In this document: positions 39,056 through 46,083 of the stretch, one piece after another
Numbering within the stretch: the stretch's first letter is position 1
Layout of the letters: the number at the start of each line of letters is the position of its first letter
IMG/VR virus record: IMGVR_UViG_3300036792_000197
Location: 1-53,138 of that record
Length of the DNA stretch: 53,138 nt
Source: a virus
Reading direction: 5' to 3' (one strand)
Made by a program: the position numbers and the translations under genes
Notes under the pieces: generated by a model
Databases searched by the model: none
Told to the model about the DNA's origin: nothing
Seen by the model: only the letters and a program-made list of their open reading frames with translations

Positions 39056-39322
39056 ATGACCGAAGCACGGAACGGCGCGTCAGATCTCGCGGACCTTGTC
39101 CGCGCATCGCGGCTGCCGAGTGTCGCCGAGCGCAAGCGCATCCGCAAGGCGGCAGACGTCTCCCTCCAGCGGATGGCCGATGCCCTCGACGTCACCGCGC
39201 CGACCGTCCATCACTGGGAGAACGACCGCTACGGGCCGTCCCCGGAGAACGCGGTGAAGTACCGGAAGCTCCTCGAAGAGCTGGCCAAGGCTGCCGGGAC
39301 CGAGATCGCGGAGGCGTCCTGA
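39056..39322 (+). CDS. Cro-like XRE regulator
   Basis: An 88-aa protein from ATG 39056. RKRIRKAADVSLQRMADALDVTAPTVHHWENDRYGPSPENAVKYRKLLEELAKA is a clean XRE HTH. It is the first gene of the early rightward operon, divergent from the repressor, hence Cro-like. It abuts the excisionase-like gene (shared base at 39322). Confidence 0.82.
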   Translation: MTEARNGASDLADLVRASRLPSVAERKRIRKAADVSLQRMADALDVTAPTVHHWENDRYGPSPENAVKYRKLLEELAKAAGTEIAEAS

Positions 39323-39594
39323 TGGCCGCCGCCGGGACGTACCTGACGACGAAGGAACTGGCCGATCTCGCCGCCGAGGTGATCCGGCAGGCCCAGGTGC
39401 AGGCGCTTCCGACGAAGCACCTCACGCTGCAGCAGCTGGCCGACCGGCTCGGCATAAAGCTGCGCACCGCCGAGGACTGGCTGCTCGACGGCAAGCTGCC
39501 GCCGTCCATCCGCATCGGCCACACCCGCCGCTGGCGCCTGGTCGACATCGAGGAGTGGGAGGAATCCCACCTCGTCAGGCCGGCCGGAACTTAG
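39322..39594 (+). CDS. MerR/AlpA-type HTH protein, probable excisionase
   Basis: A 90-aa protein from ATG 39322. LTLQQLADRLGIKLRTAEDWLLDGKLPPSIRIGHTRRWRLVDIEEWEESH is the winged MerR/Xis-type domain that bends DNA at att sites. Second gene of the early operon, the usual place for a recombination directionality factor; a transcription factor is the alternative. Confidence 0.75.
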   Translation: MAAAGTYLTTKELADLAAEVIRQAQVQALPTKHLTLQQLADRLGIKLRTAEDWLLDGKLPPSIRIGHTRRWRLVDIEEWEESHLVRPAGT

Positions 39595-39597
39595 CCA

Positions 39598-39627
39598 GGC
39601 AGCCCCCGCATGCACGCAGGGGCTGCC
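39598..39627 (+). terminator. Hairpin after the Cro/excisionase pair
   Basis: Perfect 9-bp stem GGCAGCCCC / GGGGCTGCC (39598-39606, 39619-39627), 12-nt loop, no T-run. Probably an attenuator or antitermination-sensitive terminator. The rest of 39595-39702 holds only the ribosome site (GGAGAA) for 39703. Confidence 0.5.
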
Positions 39628-39702
39628 ACGCATGGCAGGCGCAGACCTGCCGCCCGGCGGGAGAACGCCACGCCGGTCACATCAAGGTAACAGGAGAACG
39701 CA

Positions 39703-40119
39703 ATGCGAATCACCCGGCCGAACCCGGAACCGCGCGAAGACGGCGACTACTGCAGCTTCACGAACGGCGTCGCCTACGGCAAGCCGTACGGCTCGATCAA
39801 GCTCGACGACGCCGGTCACCTCCGCCTCGACGACATCACCCTTGACGACGCCCGGCGGCTCGCCAAGGCCGCGATGCGGATCGAGCAGGAACTGACCGCC
39901 GCTCACGCCCGGATGAAGGCCCCGCACGGCGGCGAGCACTTCTACCAGGGCACCTGCCAGCTGTGCGGCAAGCCGGAGGACGACGAGCTGCACGCCGAGC
40001 CCGAGCCGCTCAAGATCAGCGACTCGACGATCGCGGCGGCCGCGTACTTCGCCCAGCCCGGCAACACCGTGGACGACGTGCTCGCTGCCCAGCGCGCGGA
40101 CAAGTCGGTGGCGTCATGA
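39703..40119 (+). CDS. Hypothetical early protein with a CxxC motif
   Basis: A 138-aa protein from ATG 39703. N-terminal beta part (DYCSFTNGVAYGKPYGSIKLDDAGHLRLDDITLDDARRLAKAAMRIEQEL), then GTCQLCGKPEDDELHAE, a CxxC-x-H type zinc half-site, and an Ala-rich end (TVDDVLAAQRADKSVAS). No family recognised. ATGA overlap to the next gene. Confidence 0.65.
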   Translation: MRITRPNPEPREDGDYCSFTNGVAYGKPYGSIKLDDAGHLRLDDITLDDARRLAKAAMRIEQELTAAHARMKAPHGGEHFYQGTCQLCGKPEDDELHAEPEPLKISDSTIAAAAYFAQPGNTVDDVLAAQRADKSVAS

Positions 40120-40280
40120 CCCGCCCCGCGCAGCTCCCGGTCACCGCGTGCCGCGAGCCGTGGCCGCAGGCCGCCGGCGTCTACTGCACCCGCCCGAAGG
40201 ACCACAGGGGCGGCCACAAGGACGAGAACCAGAACCAGTACTGGCCGGCCGAAGAGACGCTTCCGGCGGTGACCAAGTGA
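40116..40280 (+). CDS. Micro zinc protein
   Basis: A 54-aa ORF from ATG 40116. ACREPWPQAAGVYCTRPKDHRGGHKDE is a C-C-H-H zinc pattern (CTRPxxHxGGH) often met in small actinophage early proteins. Coupled on both sides by 4-base overlaps. Confidence 0.6.
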   Translation: MTRPAQLPVTACREPWPQAAGVYCTRPKDHRGGHKDENQNQYWPAEETLPAVTK

Positions 40281-40900
40281 CCGCCTATGCCCCGCGCCAC
40301 GCGTTCAGCGTGGCCCGCCAGCTCCCTGAGCTTGAGACCGAGCGTGAGCCGTCCCGCGTCGTCCTGTTCTTCCGCCGCGCGATTGCGGCCGTGCGGTGGA
40401 GGAAGGCCGCCCCTGCCCCTGCTGTCCGGTGTGAGGCAGGGGCGGCCACGGCCCTACTCGGTGACCCCGTGCTCGGCGACCGGATGCTGTCCGACGTCCG
40501 CCGCGACTACGACACCGGCCAGCTCGCCGCGCTCCACCCCGCCGCCCACGGCCCGGAACGGCCCACCGTGCTGGAGCGCCCCGACGGGCAGGTCATCGTC
40601 GACGAGCACCACCACGTGCAGCTCCGCCCCGTCAACGGCAGGTCGCTCGGCACGCAGCCGCGACGCCAGCTCGACCCGGCGTTCCGCGAGGAGGAAGCAG
40701 CCGAGGCGCAGCGCTCCGGCTACGTGCGCTCGCAGATGGCCGGAGCCGTGGCCACGAACGACCCGGCGGTACTCCGCCAGGTGATCGCTGCGCTGAAGCG
40801 GCCCGAGCGCACGCCGACCGAGCCCGTGCCCGTCTACGGCGAGACGTGCGTCGCCAACGTGCTCGAAGCCGAGCGGCTGTCCGGGGAGCTGATCACGTGA
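40277..40900 (+). CDS. Hypothetical early protein
   Basis: A 207-aa protein from GTG 40277 (GTGA overlap). Basic N-terminus with a hydrophobic-basic segment (RVVLFFRRAIAAVRWRKA), middle with DEHHHVQLRPVNGRS and a helical C-terminus (VATNDPAVLRQVIAALKRPER). No catalytic motif recognised. Confidence 0.6.
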   Translation: MTAYAPRHAFSVARQLPELETEREPSRVVLFFRRAIAAVRWRKAAPAPAVRCEAGAATALLGDPVLGDRMLSDVRRDYDTGQLAALHPAAHGPERPTVLERPDGQVIVDEHHHVQLRPVNGRSLGTQPRRQLDPAFREEEAAEAQRSGYVRSQMAGAVATNDPAVLRQVIAALKRPERTPTEPVPVYGETCVANVLEAERLSGELIT

Positions 40901-41160
40901 AGCTCAGCGACCGGCAGGCATTCGCCCTGCTCGCCCTCGACGGACTCCGTGCACCCGCAGGCGGCGCCGGCCTCGCCGCGCGGATGACGGCCATCGGCCG
41001 CGAGACCAGCGCCGCCGGAGCCCATCAGGCGGCTAACGGGCTCGTGAACAAGAAGCTGGCCATCAAGGGCTACCCGGCGGGCATCGAGTACATCCGCTAC
41101 GAGATCACCAACGAAGGCCGCAAGGTAGCTGCCGCGCTGCGCGAGGGGGCCGCCGAGTGA
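40897..41160 (+). CDS. Winged-helix-like small protein
   Basis: An 87-aa protein from GTG 40897. KLSDRQAFALLALDGLRAPAGGAGLAARMTAIGRE...ANGLVNKKLAIKGYPAGIEYIRYEITNEGRKVAAALRE follows the helix-helix-wing order of PadR/MarR-type domains. Probably DNA-binding. GTGA couplings at both ends. Confidence 0.6.
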   Translation: MKLSDRQAFALLALDGLRAPAGGAGLAARMTAIGRETSAAGAHQAANGLVNKKLAIKGYPAGIEYIRYEITNEGRKVAAALREGAAE

Positions 41161-41273
41161 ACGGATACAGCGCGATCGTGGCGCTCGCCCTGATCGAGGC
41201 CGCCGCCCGCACATACCAGGTCCACGCGGCCCGCAAGACGACAGAGGCACGCGCGAATGCGAGGCAGCAGTGA
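41157..41273 (+). CDS. Tiny Ala-rich protein
   Basis: A 38-aa ORF from GTG 41157 to TGA 41271-41273: starts MNGYSAIVALALIEAAAR, then basic. GTGA overlaps with both neighbours argue that it is translated. Function unknown. Confidence 0.5.
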   Translation: MNGYSAIVALALIEAAARTYQVHAARKTTEARANARQQ

Positions 41274-41548
41274 GCGCCGTCCACCTCGAGCACGACGGGC
41301 GGCCCGCGTGCCACACGCCCGCCCAAGTCACCCTCACCACCGACCGCGACGAGGCCACCTGCCGCAACTGCCTCAGCAGGTACCGGCCAGTCGGCTACCA
41401 GTGGCCCGACGTCAAGCCCTGCGGCACCACCGCCGCCTACCGGCGCCACCTCCGCCGCCACGGCGCACCGGTGCGCTGCGAGACGTGCCTCCAGGCCGAG
41501 CGGCGCCGGTGGGAAGACCGCAAGGCCAGATACGGGAAGGCAGCCTGA
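41270..41548 (+). CDS. Zinc protein with CGTxxAYRRHLRR motif
   Basis: A 92-aa protein from GTG 41270. TCRNCLSRY is followed by PCGTTAAYRRHLRRHGAPVRCETCLQAERRRWEDRKA, a Cys/His pattern recurring in actinophage early genes and in host proteins of unknown role. Likely zinc and nucleic-acid binding. Confidence 0.65.
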   Translation: MSAVHLEHDGRPACHTPAQVTLTTDRDEATCRNCLSRYRPVGYQWPDVKPCGTTAAYRRHLRRHGAPVRCETCLQAERRRWEDRKARYGKAA

Positions 41549-41874
41549 TGGGCACCGTAACCAGCGCGTCCGCCGTCGTCCTCACAGGCGCCTGGCACGC
41601 GTTCGCCGGCATCTTCTGGGGCGTCTGCAAGTGGACCGGCCTCGCCGTCATCGGCACCTGGTTTGGCCTCTTCGTCTGGGCCTACTTCTTCGGCAGCCGC
41701 AAGCCCGGTGGGCCGCTCCCCGTCCGCAAGCCGCAGGTCGGCGACGACACGCTCGCCATGCTCGCGCAGCGCCGCGAGGTGCGGCCGCGGCACGGGTGCG
41801 ACGAGGACACGTTCATCGGCGACGGGATGACCGAAGCGCTCGACCGGATGCTCAGGGGTGAGGGACGTGGCTAG
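41548..41874 (+). CDS. Membrane protein
   Basis: A 108-aa protein from ATG 41548. Hydrophobic region ASAVVLTGAWHAFAGIFWGVCKWTGLAVIGTWFGLFVWAYFFG forms two close helices; the C-terminal 60 residues are polar (DTLAMLAQRREVRPRHGCDEDTFIGDG). No family recognised. Confidence 0.6.
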   Translation: MGTVTSASAVVLTGAWHAFAGIFWGVCKWTGLAVIGTWFGLFVWAYFFGSRKPGGPLPVRKPQVGDDTLAMLAQRREVRPRHGCDEDTFIGDGMTEALDRMLRGEGRG

Positions 41875-42751
41875 GCCGGTCATCACCAAGCCAGGACTGT
41901 ACCCGGACATCGACGAGGACTGGTACCACGCGGACTGCGTTGAGGGCGGCTCGCTGTCGGTGTCGGGGGCTAAGCTTCTCCTTCCGCCGTCGTGCCCGGC
42001 CCTGTTCGACCACGCGCGCAGGCACGGCAAGCACAGCAAGTCGATGGACACCGGAACCCGCGTGCACGCCCTCGTGCTCGGCAAGGGCGAAGAGCACCTG
42101 GCCCTGCTGCCCTACGACGAGTACCGGACCGACGAGGCGAAAGCAGCCCGCGACGCGGCCATAGCAGCGGGGAAGATCCCGACGAAGCCGCGCGAGATGG
42201 CCGAGGCCGAGAAGATCGCCGCCGCCGTCTTCAACGACAAGGAAGCGCGACGGCTGCTCGACACCGTCACCGACACGGAGCTTTCCGGCTTCTGGTTCGA
42301 CACCGAGCACAAGATCTGGCTGCGCATGCGCCTCGACGCGCTCGGCTGGGGCGAGCGCCCCGAGATCGTGGACGTCAAGACGACCGCCGACTCATCGCCC
42401 GCCGCTTTCGCCAAGAGCATCGCCGACTGGCGTTATGACATGCAGGACCGCCATTACCGCGAGGGACTCGCCGCGATCCTGTCCGGCACCCCCGGCGAGC
42501 TGGAAGCCGACGACATCCGGTTCACCTTCCTGGTGGTCTGCACCGCCGCGCCCTACCTCGTCATGACCTACGAGCTCGGCAGCGACGACACGGAGCGGGC
42601 CGACGAGTCCAACCGGATCGCCCGCGGCATCTACGCCCGCTGCTCAGAACGGAACGAGTGGCCCAAGTGGTCAGACTCGCCCGTTGAGCTGAGCCTCCCT
42701 TACTACCGCGCCAAGCAGATCGAGAGAGACATCAATGACTACTACAACTGA
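41867..42751 (+). CDS. RecE-type exonuclease (PD-(D/E)XK, DUF3799-like)
   Basis: A 294-aa protein; GTG 41867 is preferred (AGGGG 8 bases upstream), GTG 41858 possible. Family signs: LYPDIDEDWYHAD at the start, SVSGAKLLLPPSCPALFDHARRHG, MDTGTRVHALVLG (active-site His), LRMRLDAL and EIVDVKTT (D-x-K of the PD-(D/E)XK core), then a YREGLAAIL helix. It degrades one strand of DNA ends so that the RecT partner encoded next can anneal. Confidence 0.88.
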   Translation: MARPVITKPGLYPDIDEDWYHADCVEGGSLSVSGAKLLLPPSCPALFDHARRHGKHSKSMDTGTRVHALVLGKGEEHLALLPYDEYRTDEAKAARDAAIAAGKIPTKPREMAEAEKIAAAVFNDKEARRLLDTVTDTELSGFWFDTEHKIWLRMRLDALGWGERPEIVDVKTTADSSPAAFAKSIADWRYDMQDRHYREGLAAILSGTPGELEADDIRFTFLVVCTAAPYLVMTYELGSDDTERADESNRIARGIYARCSERNEWPKWSDSPVELSLPYYRAKQIERDINDYYN

Positions 42752-43772
42752 CGTCGCCGTCCGCGAGGACGCGTCGCCCGCGCTGCACCTGCCCGCGCTG
42801 CCGAACCTGCCCGACACCGACTCGTGGATCCGGGCCATGGCGTCGATTGCCAAGCTGGCCGACCAGATCTGCAACACGTCGTTCGTCCCCAAGGGACTGC
42901 GCGGCGACCCGGCCTCCGTCACCGCCGCGATCCTCACCGGCCGCGAGCTGGACATGGGGCCGATGCAGTCGCTCCGCCACATCCACGTCGTGGAGGGCAC
43001 GCCGTCGCTCGACGCCGAGTACAAGCGCGCCAAGGTGCTGTCGCTCGGCCACGAGTTCCGCATCCTCGAATGGGACGACGACCGCTGCAAGGTGGCCGCG
43101 CGGCGCAAGGGCGACCCGAGCGCGCCGCTCATCGCCGAGTACACCATCCGCGACGCGCGACGCGCCGGGCTCGTCAAGGACCGCGGCAACTACATCACCC
43201 GCCCGAAGGTCATGATGCTCGCCCGCGTCACCACCCTCGTCTGCAACGCGATCTTCGCGGACGTCACCAACGGCCTGGCCACCACGGAGCTGCTCGAAGC
43301 GGGCGACGAGGACGCGGTAGCCGACGCCATCGGCGCATCCGTGGAAATGCCGCAACGCCGGGTGCCCGAGACGGCAGACCTGCGCCAGCGCGCCCGCGCC
43401 CAGACCGTGACCGCGACAGTGGTCACCCCAGAGCCCTCGCCCGCGGGCCCGGAGATCTCCCCCCACTCCGGTGATGCCGCTGCCCGACCCCAGGCGGACG
43501 TGCCGCCCGCGGGCGAGGCCCCAGACCCGGCGTGGCAGCGGGCGCTGAAGGCCGCGCAGGCGCAGTGCAAGAAGGTGCTCGGCGACGACAGCGAAGCGCG
43601 GCACGCCTACGCGGCGCGCATCCTGCGGGTCAGCGAGGTGCGGTCGTTCAACGACCTCAAGGTCGAGGAGCTGCGCGAGGTCGCGACGGTGATGAACAGC
43701 GTCGGCAGCCGCGACGAGCTTGAGGCGCTCCTGACCGCCGGCGAAGTGCGCGGCGAGGTGCCCAGTGCCTGA
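42735..43772 (+). CDS. recT: RecT-family single-strand annealing protein
   Basis: A 345-aa protein from ATG 42735, overlapping the exonuclease by 17 bases. The core (TSFVPKGLRGDPASVTAAILTGRELDMGPMQSLRHIHVVEGTPSLDAEYKRAKVLSLGHEFRI...RDARRAGLVKDRGNYITRPKVMMLARVTTLVCNAIFADVTNGLATTEL) is a clear RecT fold. The C-terminal third is a Pro-rich linker plus a helical domain (VEELREVATVMNSVGSRDELEALL). It mediates phage recombination and probably concatemer formation. Confidence 0.92.
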   Translation: MTTTTDVAVREDASPALHLPALPNLPDTDSWIRAMASIAKLADQICNTSFVPKGLRGDPASVTAAILTGRELDMGPMQSLRHIHVVEGTPSLDAEYKRAKVLSLGHEFRILEWDDDRCKVAARRKGDPSAPLIAEYTIRDARRAGLVKDRGNYITRPKVMMLARVTTLVCNAIFADVTNGLATTELLEAGDEDAVADAIGASVEMPQRRVPETADLRQRARAQTVTATVVTPEPSPAGPEISPHSGDAAARPQADVPPAGEAPDPAWQRALKAAQAQCKKVLGDDSEARHAYAARILRVSEVRSFNDLKVEELREVATVMNSVGSRDELEALLTAGEVRGEVPSA

Positions 43773-43980
43773 CGCACCTGTCCGCACCCTCGGCACCGTG
43801 GAGACCGTCCACGGCCAGGAGCTCGCCGTCGGCGTCGACCACGACGCGATCACGATCGACGGCAAGCAGCTCGGCCCGCAGGCGGCCGAGGACTTCGCCC
43901 GGCTGTACTTCGCCGCCGACGAGGCGGCGCACTGGTGGGCCGCCACGCAGCAGGACGACGAGACGGTGAGCGCCCCGTGA
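43765..43980 (+). CDS. Hypothetical early protein
   Basis: A 71-aa protein from GTG 43765. Small beta-strand start (LGTVETVHGQELAVGVDHDAITIDGKQLG) and helical end (AAEDFARLYFAADEAAHWWAATQ). Coupled both ways by short overlaps. Not recognised. Confidence 0.6.
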   Translation: MPDAPVRTLGTVETVHGQELAVGVDHDAITIDGKQLGPQAAEDFARLYFAADEAAHWWAATQQDDETVSAP

Positions 43981-44291
43981 ACGTCTCCGAGGGCCAGCTA
44001 GCCGACGCACTGGACGGCTTCTACAGCAACGTCAGCGTCTCCGGCGCCGTCGTCCAGGGGCAGATTGTCGAGCCCGACAAGATGGCCCGTGCGCTGTTCG
44101 CCGCGCTCAGCCGCATAGCCGCGCTCAGCGAGCCGGAGGGCGTGCCGGACACCGAGCCGGACGCCGCCCCGTTCAACGGCGACCACGAGCTGACCCTGCT
44201 CGCCATGGTCATCGAGGCATTCGACGAGATGGGCGAGTTCGCCGTCGCCAGGTGCATGAGCTACCTGTCCGACCGCTACCCGCCCGAGTAG
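43977..44291 (+). CDS. Hypothetical early protein
   Basis: A 104-aa protein from GTG 43977 (GTGA). Helical with DKMARALFAALSRIAALSEPEG and DHELTLLAMVIEAFDEMGEFAVARCMSYLSDRYPPE. No motif of known function; possibly an oligomeric helical factor. Confidence 0.55.
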   Translation: MNVSEGQLADALDGFYSNVSVSGAVVQGQIVEPDKMARALFAALSRIAALSEPEGVPDTEPDAAPFNGDHELTLLAMVIEAFDEMGEFAVARCMSYLSDRYPPE

Positions 44292-44306
44292 CACCCCCTA
44301 GAGCCG

Positions 44307-44336
44307 CCCGCCCGCGCACCCGTCCGCGCGGGCGGG
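44307..44336 (+). terminator. Strong hairpin between early operon segments
   Basis: CCCGCCCGCGC / GCGCGGGCGGG, 11 bp perfect with an 8-nt loop, no T-run. It divides the recombination genes from the downstream genes, likely an attenuator or RNA-stability element. Confidence 0.5.
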
Positions 44337-44352
44337 CTCAGATCGGAGAGAC

Positions 44353-44589
44353 ATGAGCAAGTACCTGCGGGTTACCCGCGACTCGGTCATGTGGGGCAGG
44401 CACCGGGAGAACGGCGTCTGGCTTGCCTTCACCCCGCGCCGTCGCCTGATGCTGCCGTGGTTGCCACCAGGGCACGACGCGGTGTTCATTGCGCTCGGCC
44501 GCCTGCGCGTCCGCATCATGACGCGCCACCTCGACTACCGCCAGTGCGAGCGCAACCGCCAGGACGAGCAGACGGTGCTCGGTGGTTAA
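44353..44589 (+). CDS. Hypothetical early protein
   Basis: A 78-aa basic protein from ATG 44353 (GGAGAG upstream). Contains RVTRDSVMWGRHRENGVWLAFTPRRRLMLPWLPPGHDAVFIALGRLRVRIM, beta-rich and Arg-rich. No family recognised. Confidence 0.55.
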   Translation: MSKYLRVTRDSVMWGRHRENGVWLAFTPRRRLMLPWLPPGHDAVFIALGRLRVRIMTRHLDYRQCERNRQDEQTVLGG

Positions 44590-44713
44590 GACCGTCACCA
44601 CCGCGCACTGCATGCGCTGCGACTGGGTGCCCGAGGGTGACCCGGACAAGGCGGCGGAGCGGCATACGAAGACCGCCGGGCACCCGACGGCGACCGTGAC
44701 GAGGCCGGTGTGA
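44582..44713 (+). CDS. Micro zinc-finger protein
   Basis: A 43-aa ORF from GTG 44582, stop TGA 44711-44713. HCMRCDWVPEGDPDKAAERHTKTAGHPT is a C2H2-like finger (CxxC...HxxxxxH). GTGA overlap with the next gene. Nucleic-acid binding is likely. Confidence 0.6.
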   Translation: MVKTVTTAHCMRCDWVPEGDPDKAAERHTKTAGHPTATVTRPV

Positions 44714-44886
44714 GCGTCGTCGTCGCCTGCGGGTACTGCTGGGCCGAAGCCGGATCGGCGAAGGCCCTCGTCCACGCCGACGACTGCTCGCGGAACGGCC
44801 GCCCGCAGCCCGCAGGGGACAAGCCGTGCCAGGCGGCGACGGTCGGGTTCTGCGACTGCCCACGGTGCACTACGGAGGCGCCGTGA
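44710..44886 (+). CDS. Cys-rich micro zinc protein
   Basis: A 58-aa ORF from GTG 44710. Eight cysteines: CGYC, CS, PC, CDCPRC, able to bind two zinc ions. Coupled by GTGA on both sides. Function unknown. Confidence 0.6.
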   Translation: MSVVVACGYCWAEAGSAKALVHADDCSRNGRPQPAGDKPCQAATVGFCDCPRCTTEAP

Positions 44887-45128
44887 GCCTGTACCAGCGG
44901 ATCATGGCGCGCGGCGAGTACCCCTACCGCCCCGCCGCGTCGCCGCCCGACCTGCTCGCCGAGAGTGAGCAGCGCGACGCCACGGGCCGCCTGACCGCGC
45001 GCGAGCAGCTCGGGCCCGTCCTCACCGGCGGCCTGTGGCGCGAGCTGCCCGGGACGTGGCACCTGCCCGACCCGTACGGGCCGGACCCGGTGGTCTTCGG
45101 GGACGTGCCGAGGGTGGGGGCCGGATGA
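44883..45128 (+). CDS. Hypothetical early protein
   Basis: An 81-aa protein from GTG 44883. YQRIMARGEYPYRPAASPPDLLAESEQRDATGRLTAREQLGPVLTGG, mostly polar with many Pro. It is the last gene before the antisense gene at 45134. Not recognised. Confidence 0.55.
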   Translation: MSLYQRIMARGEYPYRPAASPPDLLAESEQRDATGRLTAREQLGPVLTGGLWRELPGTWHLPDPYGPDPVVFGDVPRVGAG

Positions 45129-45133
45129 GCGGG

Positions 45134-45403
45134 CTACTCGGCGGCGTACAGGTCGGGGTTGGCTGCCTTGTCCTCGCGGACGAGCTTGGCCGTGAAGTCG
45201 TAGGTATGGGCGTAGCCGATCGCCCGTGCGATGTCCGCGGGCTTATTGCCCTTCCGGCCGGCGGCGACGATGGCGGCCTTGAGCCGGTCCGGGCCGTTCA
45301 CGTAGTTGTCGGCAGCCTGCTCGAGCTGCGCGCGCGTCTCAGGGTCCACCTGCGGAAGTGTCTCACGATCAATGTCGGTGGTCACGATCCAACTGTACGA
45401 CAT
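45134..45403 (-). CDS. Antisense HTH-like small protein
   Basis: An 89-aa protein from ATG 45403 on the minus strand, the only leftward gene in the early operon. DRLKAAIVAAGRKGNKPADIARAIGYAHTYDFTAKLVREDKAA has an HTH-like GNKPADIARAIGY-x-YDFTAKLV pattern; the N-terminus MSYSWIVTTDIDRETLPQVDPETRAQLEQAA is acidic. It is divergent from the nuclease gene at 45511, and 45404-45510 is a small control region. Regulator or accessory immunity gene. Confidence 0.65.
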   Translation of the reverse strand: MSYSWIVTTDIDRETLPQVDPETRAQLEQAADNYVNGPDRLKAAIVAAGRKGNKPADIARAIGYAHTYDFTAKLVREDKAANPDLYAAE

Positions 45404-45510
45404 ACCATCCTGGTCTGACACCTTGATCTGTGACAGTGTTTTGCGATAGTGATTAAGCGTCCAGAGAATGCACTCTGGGAACCATGTGACGTTTTGAGAG
45501 GCAGGCCGCA
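45404..45510. promoter_or_regulatory. Divergent intergenic control region
   Basis: AT-richer than its surroundings. TTGATC (45423-45428), 16 bp, GATAGT (45445-45450) could drive the nuclease gene at 45511; TGTGACAG at 45429-45436 may be part of an operator. Promoter strength is a guess. Confidence 0.4.
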
Positions 45511-46083
45511 TTGGCTCGCAGCGGGCTACCCGGCTCGTACGACGGGACGCTCTACAGGTCCCACCTAGAGGCCAGGTGGGCGATATTTTTCAAGCACCTT
45601 GACGTCAAGGCCCGGTATGAGCCGCAGGGCTTCGACCTGGGCGACGGCATGCTGTACCTGCCCGACTTCGCCGTCTTCGCCGCGGGCGGCACGCTGTGGG
45701 CCGAGGTCAAGCCCGAGTGGGACGCCGACCCGGAAGGCGTCGAGAAGTGGCGGCGGTTCGCCGCGACCCGCCCGCAGCCATCACGCGCCGTGCTGCTGAT
45801 CGGGCCGCCGTCAGAAGACGGCGAGCACGTCGTCATCGGCGGCGACGACACCGCGGACGACCCGCTGAAGGGACCGTGGGAGGACAACGGCCAGGTCTGG
45901 CGCCCGTGCACCGACGGCCGTCACTTCGACCTGGCATGGCCAGGCAAGAGCTGGACCAAGTTCGCCGCCGACGACTGCCCGGACCACTTCGGCGCCGACG
46001 GGGTTGAACGGATCAAGGCCGCGGTCGAGGCCGCGCTGTCGCACAGGTTCGGCAAGTTCGGCCCGACGCCAGGGCAGACGTAA
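45511..46083 (+). CDS. PD-(D/E)XK nuclease (resolvase/VSR-like)
   Basis: A 190-aa protein from TTG 45511 (GAGAGG upstream). YRSHLEARWAIFFKHLDVKARYEPQGFDLGDGMLYLPDFAVFAAGGTLWAEVKPEW carries the E...PDF...ExK layout of a compact PD-(D/E)XK nuclease common in phage replication modules. It may process replication intermediates or degrade host DNA. The C-terminal half (GKSWTKFAADDCPDHFGADGVERIKAAVEAALSHRFG) is unassigned. Confidence 0.78.
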   Translation: MARSGLPGSYDGTLYRSHLEARWAIFFKHLDVKARYEPQGFDLGDGMLYLPDFAVFAAGGTLWAEVKPEWDADPEGVEKWRRFAATRPQPSRAVLLIGPPSEDGEHVVIGGDDTADDPLKGPWEDNGQVWRPCTDGRHFDLAWPGKSWTKFAADDCPDHFGADGVERIKAAVEAALSHRFGKFGPTPGQT

